A DNA stretch of 64,000 nt from assembly GCF_935822925.1 (NCBI RefSeq), contig NZ_CAKXZS010000030.1, positions 62,001-126,000 of the forward strand, read 5' to 3'. Shown here piece by piece: positions 59,449-64,000 of the stretch (position 1 is its first letter; each line of letters starts with the position of its first letter). Made by a program: the position numbers and the translations under genes. The notes under the pieces were generated by a model. The model saw nothing but the letters and a program-made list of their open reading frames with translations, did not search any database and was not told the origin of the DNA. The stretch comes from Mesorhizobium ventifaucium (GTDB lineage Bacteria > Pseudomonadota > Alphaproteobacteria > Rhizobiales > Rhizobiaceae).

Positions 59449-60378
59449 ATGTCACTCTTCCAAGGCCTTTCAGCATTCCCGATCACCCCGGCGGACGCTT
59501 CCGGCAGGCTCGACACCGCCGCCCTCGCGCGCCTTCTGAAGAACATCGAGGAGGCGAGAGCGGACTCCATCGGACTGCTCGGCAGTACCGGCGCCTACGC
59601 TTTCCTCACGCGAGAAGAGCGTCGACGCGCGGTCGAAACGGCAATGGACACGGTCGGCGGCAAAATCCCGGTTATGGTCGGCGTCGGAGCGATCCGGACG
59701 AGCGATGCGGTGGACCTTGCCCGTGACGCGAAGGCTGCGGGCGCCGATGGCCTGCTTCTCGCTCCGGTTTCCTATACGCCGCTCGTCGACGACGAGGTCT
59801 TCGAACACTTCACCGCAGTCGCCGACGCGGGGCAGCTCCCGCTTTGCATCTACAACAATCCCGGCACGACCAGGTTCACCTTCAGCCTGGACCTCATTTC
59901 CCGCTTGTCGAAGGTGGCGAACATCGAAGCCGTGAAGATGCCTTTGCCGTCCGGTGGTGACGTGGCGTCCGAACTCGCCTCCCTCCGATCTGCGACCGGG
60001 TCGGCATTCAGGATCGGCTACAGCGGCGACTGGGGCGGGGCGCCTGCGCTGCTCGCCGGGAGCGACGCCTGGTATTCCGTCGTCGCAGGACTTCTGCCGT
60101 CACAGGCCTTGGCCCTGACGCGAGCGGCGCAAGCCGGGGACGCTGCGACCGTCGAGCGACTTGACGCGGCATTCGGACCGCTTTGGGCGCTGTTCAAGGA
60201 ATTCGGCAGTTTTAGGGTGATGTATGTCGTCACCAGGCTTCTGAACCTCTGCGACGTCGATCCGCCACGCCCCGTCCTCCCGCTGAAGGACCAGGCACGG
60301 CAGCGCGTCGCCGCCGCTCTCGACCATCTCGATGCGGTTTTCTCCGCTGGTTCCACAGTTTGTATTGAACCTCGATAG
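59449..60378 (+). CDS. DapA-family aldolase/lyase
   Basis: This 309-residue protein is of the dihydrodipicolinate synthase/N-acetylneuraminate lyase superfamily. It shows GLLGSTGAYAFLTREERRRAVE, YNNPGTTRFTFSLD and the Schiff-base Lys in IEAVKMP. The GTTGE motif of true DapA is altered to GSTGA, so a catabolic or other lyase role is more likely than lysine synthesis. ATG 59449 lies 11 bp after the LysE stop. Located between two exporter genes. Confidence 0.86.
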   Translation: MSLFQGLSAFPITPADASGRLDTAALARLLKNIEEARADSIGLLGSTGAYAFLTREERRRAVETAMDTVGGKIPVMVGVGAIRTSDAVDLARDAKAAGADGLLLAPVSYTPLVDDEVFEHFTAVADAGQLPLCIYNNPGTTRFTFSLDLISRLSKVANIEAVKMPLPSGGDVASELASLRSATGSAFRIGYSGDWGGAPALLAGSDAWYSVVAGLLPSQALALTRAAQAGDAATVERLDAAFGPLWALFKEFGSFRVMYVVTRLLNLCDVDPPRPVLPLKDQARQRVAAALDHLDAVFSAGSTVCIEPR

Positions 60379-60401
60379 TCAGTCTTCATCAGGACATTTC
60401 C

Positions 60402-61043
60402 ATGCTGGATTCCAACGCCTTCACCGTCTACCTGGTCACGGCATTCCTGCTGGCGATTACTCCGGGTCCGGGGATCTTCTATGTCGCCGCCCGAACCCTT
60501 TCCGGCGGTCGCTCAGAAGGAATCGCTTCAAGCCTTGGCAATGGTCTCGGCGGGCTGTTTCATGTCGTGGCCGGCAGCCTTGGCGTCTCGGCGATCGTGC
60601 TGGCAAGCGCCGAATTGTTCACGGCGCTCAAGGTGGTCGGCGCGCTCTATCTGGTCTGGATGGGATACCGGACCATTCGCCATGCCAGGGTCGACTACAA
60701 GTCGCTGGGTCATTCGGAGCCGCCCGTCGGCACGATGCGGGCCTTCAGGGATGGCGTTCTTGTGGAAGTGATGAACCCGAAGACGGCCGCATTCTTTCTC
60801 GCCTTCATTCCCCAGTTTGTCGATACATCGTCGGATCACGTTGTTCTGCAGTTCCTGATCCTCGGCGCCATCTCGGTTGCCCTCAACACGCTCGCCGATA
60901 TCGTCGTGGCGTTTGCAGCCGGAAGACTTCGCGACGGCGCGGCGCCCCGTGCGAATCTCGTTCGCCGTCTTCGTGAAGGCTCGGGCGGCGCTATGATCAT
61001 GCTTGGATGCGGGCTGCTGCTGGCGAAGCGCCCGGTTGCCTGA
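60402..61043 (+). CDS. LysE/RhtB family exporter (second)
   Basis: This 213-residue protein has six likely membrane helices. It has TPGPGIFYVAARTLSGGRSEG near the N-terminus and VLVEVMNPKTAAFFLAFIPQFV, both typical of RhtB/LysE proteins. It follows the DapA-like gene by 23 bp and is probably co-transcribed. Its end overlaps the tail of a truncated LysE gene on the other strand. Confidence 0.88.
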   Translation: MLDSNAFTVYLVTAFLLAITPGPGIFYVAARTLSGGRSEGIASSLGNGLGGLFHVVAGSLGVSAIVLASAELFTALKVVGALYLVWMGYRTIRHARVDYKSLGHSEPPVGTMRAFRDGVLVEVMNPKTAAFFLAFIPQFVDTSSDHVVLQFLILGAISVALNTLADIVVAFAAGRLRDGAAPRANLVRRLREGSGGAMIMLGCGLLLAKRPVA

Positions 61044-61626
61044 CCTTGTGGGAAGGAGAAAAAATGCATGACGGCCGCTGACCTGCGCTGGGAACCTGCG
61101 ATGACGGCCGGCCGCACTGGCGCGCGACTGTCAAGACGCAAGCGGAGGCGGAGACCGAGCGCATGCAAACATACATCGCGCTAAGCAAGGCTATTTGCAT
61201 GGAGATCGAATGATCCGGATCTATGAATTGCGGAAAGAAGGCGGCATAGAACAGAAGAGCTGCAGGATTTGCGAAGGCGATCGTCAGCCCATCGAGGACC
61301 GGCGGACGAGCGCGAGACAAATTCGGAGAGCGCGAAGGCCGGTGGCGGAGGCGCAACGCGCCCGCAGCGAGCCAGATGAGATAAAGAGCTCCGGCCAGCG
61401 AAAGCCATCGCAACAGCACTGGCAAGAGCTCACCGGAAAGTGACAGGCCGACGAACATTGCCCCGAGCAGACACGCCTCTCCGAACTCTACGCCAATCGC
61501 GGTCGAGAAACCGGCCATCGCCCTGTGCCGCAGCGTATTATGGGCAATGATCACCATAATCGGGCCGGGCGTGATGAGAATCAAAAGTGTCGCGGCCAAG
61601 AATTGGGCAAGACTGCTCCAGTCCAT
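60997..61626 (-). pseudogene. LysE family exporter with a replaced C-terminus
   Basis: Residues 1 to about 150 are a good LysE protein (LILITPGPIMVIIAHNTLRHR, FANPAALLFYAAFFPQF, IALLSAMYVCM). After this the frame reads a non-hydrophobic sequence (RPSCIFSPSHKVRQPG and so on) that is antisense to the end of the convergent exporter gene, so the last membrane helix is lost or decayed. It is probably truncated by a local deletion; it may still be expressed. ATG 61626 is the family start. Confidence 0.6.
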
Positions 61627-61647
61627 CTTATCAGCTTTCGAAATCGC

Positions 61648-61879
61648 TTACCTCATCGATATCAAGTTCGTGACTAGACCCGCCTTGATCTCAAGCACAG
61701 GCGCGGGTGCCTCGGCATCGCCGATGTCCCGCAACCGATCGGGGGTCATTTCAGCGATTGCCCGACGTCTTGAGACGGTCCGCTGCCAAGTCTTGAGAGC
61801 CGCGATTGCGGTTGCTGTGGTTTTCAGCACAAGTCCAAGCAGACGAGTGACGATCGACGCGAGATTGCGTGTGAGCCAT
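61648..61879 (-). pseudogene. DUF1127 small protein gene with a one-base frameshift
   Basis: ATG 61879 has an ideal GGAGG six bases upstream and opens MAHTQ. The DUF1127 body, however, is in another frame: TRLLGLVLKTTATAIAALKT, then the conserved W-x-R, RRRAIAEMTPDRLRDIGD. The 232-bp span is 77 codons plus one base; removing one base near 61866-61870 restores a normal 77-residue protein. Without the correction, only a GTG at 61830 with no ribosome binding site could start the domain. DUF1127 proteins act in stress, phosphate or RNA-linked regulation in alphaproteobacteria. Confidence 0.65.
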
Positions 61880-61939
61880 TTCGGCCTCCATCATCATTGT
61901 CGGCAGGGTTGAACTGCGGTGCGCCTGTTCCACTGCGCC

Positions 61940-63022
61940 TTACGGTTTGCGGCCGATCACGGCGCCATTCGCGCCGGGCGCGTCGAACCAGACCGTCTCG
62001 ATGTGGCGGAATCCGGCTTCGTCGAGCCACGCCGAATATTCGGACGGCGTGTAGTTTCGCCCTTCCGTCTCGATCAGCATGTTGAGGCTCATCAGCGCCG
62101 CCGGCGCTGGTCCGGTCTTTTCGTCATTGACGAGAAGCTCGCTGATGACGACTGCGCCGCCGCTCGGCAAAGGCTCGAGGGACCGGCGCAGCAGGGCGCG
62201 GTTCTTCGCCTCGTCCCAATCGTGCAGGATCATCGACAGGAGATGCACGTCGTGATCCCCGGGAAGCTGCTCGAAGAAGTTGCCGCCGGCGGTCTCGATC
62301 CGGTCGGTCAAGCCGGCCTCGGCAATCTTTCCCGCGGCGATCGCGGCCACATGCGGCAAGTCAAACACGGTCGCACGCAGCGCCCCATACTGTTTGCAAA
62401 GCTCGATCTCGTACGCGCCCGATCCGCCGCCGATGTCGAGGAGGCGGCGGAAATGTCCGAAATCCACGGCTTCGCCGAGCTTGCGCGCGGTCATCGTGGA
62501 GAGCGAATGCATCGCCTCCCAGAACAGCGCCAGCATCATCGGATCCTCGCCATCGAATATTGAAGATTGCACCGCCGGGTCCCACGTGGTCGGCCGGTTC
62601 GTGAGCAGCGCTTCGGTAAGCCTGCCCCAGCCGGGATAGAGCCGCTTGTCGGCCATCTGCACGAAGCCACCGAAGTAATACGGTTTCCCGCGCACGAGAT
62701 AGGTTTCGCTTAACGGCGTATTGCGATAACGGCCGTCGGTTTTCTCCAGAAGCCCGAGTGCAGCGCAGCCGGTCAACAGCATCTCGGCCGGGCGCGGATG
62801 CAGGCCGAGCGCTTCCGCCAGCCCGGCAACCGTGACGCCGGCGCCGCCCGCAAGGCGGCTGAAGAGGTCCAGCTCATGCGCAGCGGCCAGCGTCTTGAAG
62901 GCCCAGAAACCGGTCGAAAGCGCCATCAGCGGGACGGCGGAAGGAAGTTCCGGCGTGGCGGCAATCGGTTGGACGGTTGCATGTTTGGCCGGAGGCGCTG
63001 TCCGCGAAAGCTGATTAGCCAT
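61940..63022 (-). CDS. SAM-dependent O-methyltransferase (acetylserotonin/hydroxyindole methyltransferase-like)
   Basis: This 360-residue protein has an N-terminal dimerisation domain with a winged-helix look (FKTLAAAHELDLFSRLA, VAGLAEALGLHPRPAEMLL). A class I methyltransferase domain follows: SAM site LLDIGGGSGAYEIELCK, ATVFDLPHV, and ILHDWDEAKNRALLRRSLE. The family methylates hydroxyl groups of small aromatic or secondary metabolites. ATG 63022 has AGAGAGG upstream. No biosynthetic cluster is evident around it, so the substrate is open. Confidence 0.88.
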   Translation of the reverse strand: MANQLSRTAPPAKHATVQPIAATPELPSAVPLMALSTGFWAFKTLAAAHELDLFSRLAGGAGVTVAGLAEALGLHPRPAEMLLTGCAALGLLEKTDGRYRNTPLSETYLVRGKPYYFGGFVQMADKRLYPGWGRLTEALLTNRPTTWDPAVQSSIFDGEDPMMLALFWEAMHSLSTMTARKLGEAVDFGHFRRLLDIGGGSGAYEIELCKQYGALRATVFDLPHVAAIAAGKIAEAGLTDRIETAGGNFFEQLPGDHDVHLLSMILHDWDEAKNRALLRRSLEPLPSGGAVVISELLVNDEKTGPAPAALMSLNMLIETEGRNYTPSEYSAWLDEAGFRHIETVWFDAPGANGAVIGRKP

Positions 63023-63343
63023 GATTACCTCTCTTTCAGAGCAAGTCACAACCGCAACCCTCTGGCGCAACCGGCTGGCTTGTGGCCATCCGCTCGGCGA
63101 GCTGTGGCTGCGGTCTGCTGAAGTGCGAATCTGGCGGTGCGGAGTTACGCTACGATTTCAGAAGGAGAAAATTCCGTTACACTTGAAACTTGTATTGTTT
63201 GGCCGGCGCCGGCTGACTTTCTCCATCGAGAATCTAGTGGTTCCGCCATGGCTCGACAGAATCACGCCGCCCGCCAGACCGCCACCCACTCTCCCGATAT
63301 GCCCGAAGGCGTTGAGAAGGATGGATGGCGCCGAACCCTCAAC

Positions 63344-63366
63344 AAAAAACCCGCCTCGGCGGCGGG
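63344..63366 (-). terminator. Intrinsic terminator downstream of the DUF6064-like gene
   Basis: On the minus strand CCCGCC (63366-63361), a 5-base loop, GGCGGG (63355-63350), then six T (63349-63344). It ends the transcript coming from the gene at 63491. The rest of the gap 63023-63490 holds no gene I can support; it must contain the methyltransferase promoter. Confidence 0.85.
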
Positions 63367-63490
63367 TCGTTGGCGCGAATAGCACCATAAGCGATTTCAT
63401 AGCACAGCTGCCGGCACAAAGCAAGAACAAACATGCTGCCGACACGAAATCGCACACGAATTGCTGCCGCAGCAAATGCCCGAACGGGCA

Positions 63491-64000
63491 TCACCGAGCG
63501 ATGCGGCGCAGGGCCAAAGCAGCGGCAGTCGTGGCGGCTGCCAGAAGCGGCAGCCAGGCTTGCGGATCGCCCATGGCATGGAGCGTCAGGCCGCTGATCA
63601 GCAGCCACAGCAGCGGGATCGCAAACAGCAGCGGCACTGGCCCGCCGCTCGCGGCAAGCAGGACGCCGAGCGCTACGATCGCCGTCGGGTCCGGCGCGAT
63701 GCCGAAGACCTCGGCGCTCGCCCATGGCCGCCCGAAGAGCGGCGGCAGGAGGGGATAAACGACGAGGCCAGCGACCGCAATCAGCAGCCCGAGCCGCCCT
63801 GCTATGTCCCGCCGGTTGAAGGCGAGGCTGCCGCGCGCACCGCCGAACGCCAGCAGCGGCGCCTGCAGGCCGAAGACCGGCGCGACATAGGCGATCGCCC
63901 AGTCGATCACGGCATAGCGGTTCCACAGGAAGGACCAGCCGACGAAGGCAAAGAATGCGGCGAGGACGAGCGCAATCCAGAGGCCGTGGCGGCGCGGCCG
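63491..64000 (-). CDS. Multi-span membrane protein, DUF6064-like (5' end outside window)
   Basis: The frame is open from the window end to a stop at 63491, giving 169 residues of a larger protein. The visible part has five or so membrane helices, with WIALVLAAFFAFVGWSFLWN and NRYAVIDWAIAYVAPVFGLQA, then FGGARGSL. The motif and layout resemble DUF6064 proteins, but I am not certain. GTG 63910 is only an internal codon. A good intrinsic terminator follows about 125 bp downstream. Confidence 0.65.
   Translation of the reverse strand, partial: RPRRHGLWIALVLAAFFAFVGWSFLWNRYAVIDWAIAYVAPVFGLQAPLLAFGGARGSLAFNRRDIAGRLGLLIAVAGLVVYPLLPPLFGRPWASAEVFGIAPDPTAIVALGVLLAASGGPVPLLFAIPLLWLLISGLTLHAMGDPQAWLPLLAAATTAAALALRRIAR

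Overview
The window comes from a high-GC alphaproteobacterium of the rhizobial group, most likely Mesorhizobium or a close relative. This rests on the gene families present, two dispersed palindromic repeats of a rhizobial type (50.56 and 56.92 kb), several upstream sites fitting the alphaproteobacterial general-stress (EcfG/RpoE2) promoter, and the high density of ABC and TTT uptake systems. I see no rRNA, tRNA, CRISPR array, insertion sequence or phage gene.

Layout. 0-5.9 kb: tetrahydromethanopterin-linked C1 genes (mptG, a pterin carbinolamine dehydratase homologue, fhcBADC). 6.3-15.7 kb: an oligopeptide-type ABC importer with a half-degenerate fused ATPase, a DeoR regulator, an M20 amidohydrolase and two different choline-kinase-like phosphotransferases. 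15.8-20.3 kb: a leftward operon (iron alcohol dehydrogenase, aldehyde dehydrogenase, alpha/beta hydrolase) divergent from a GntR/FCD regulator. 20.4-30.8 kb: a DJ-1/PfpI gene, then a divergent sugar locus with FGGY kinase, AroE-like dehydrogenase and cupin isomerase on one side, and hexulose-phosphate synthase, hexulose-phosphate isomerase and a CUT1 sugar importer on the other. 30.8-35.4 kb: tctCBA tripartite transporter plus mannonate dehydratase.

35.6-42.6 kb: an electron-transport cluster with a caa3-type oxidase (fused subunits I and III, subunit II with a cytochrome c tail), CtaG, a three-haem cytochrome c and a sorbosone-dehydrogenase-like protein. 42.6-57 kb: a stress island with PrkA-YeaH-SpoVR, small proteins, a PCMT/erythromycin-esterase fusion, phosphoketolase-acetate kinase and a DUF883 protein. 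Most transcription units here carry a GGAAC-N17/18-GTT site. 57-64 kb: a MocR regulator with LysE exporter and DapA-like genes, a truncated LysE, a frameshifted DUF1127 gene, a SAM O-methyltransferase and the end of a DUF6064-like membrane protein.

How the genes may work together. The fhc complex oxidises formaldehyde-derived C1 units to formate. The hexulose-phosphate synthase/isomerase pair at 24.6-25.8 kb makes or consumes formaldehyde. It sits inside a sugar uptake and kinase locus, not a methylotrophy cluster, so it may run in the retro-aldol direction and release formaldehyde for the H4MPT pathway. This is the most novel hypothesis in the window and is inference. Several genes look broken (deaminase, DUF2267, LysE, DUF1127). 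Two of these differ from an intact frame by a single base, so sequencing error must be excluded.
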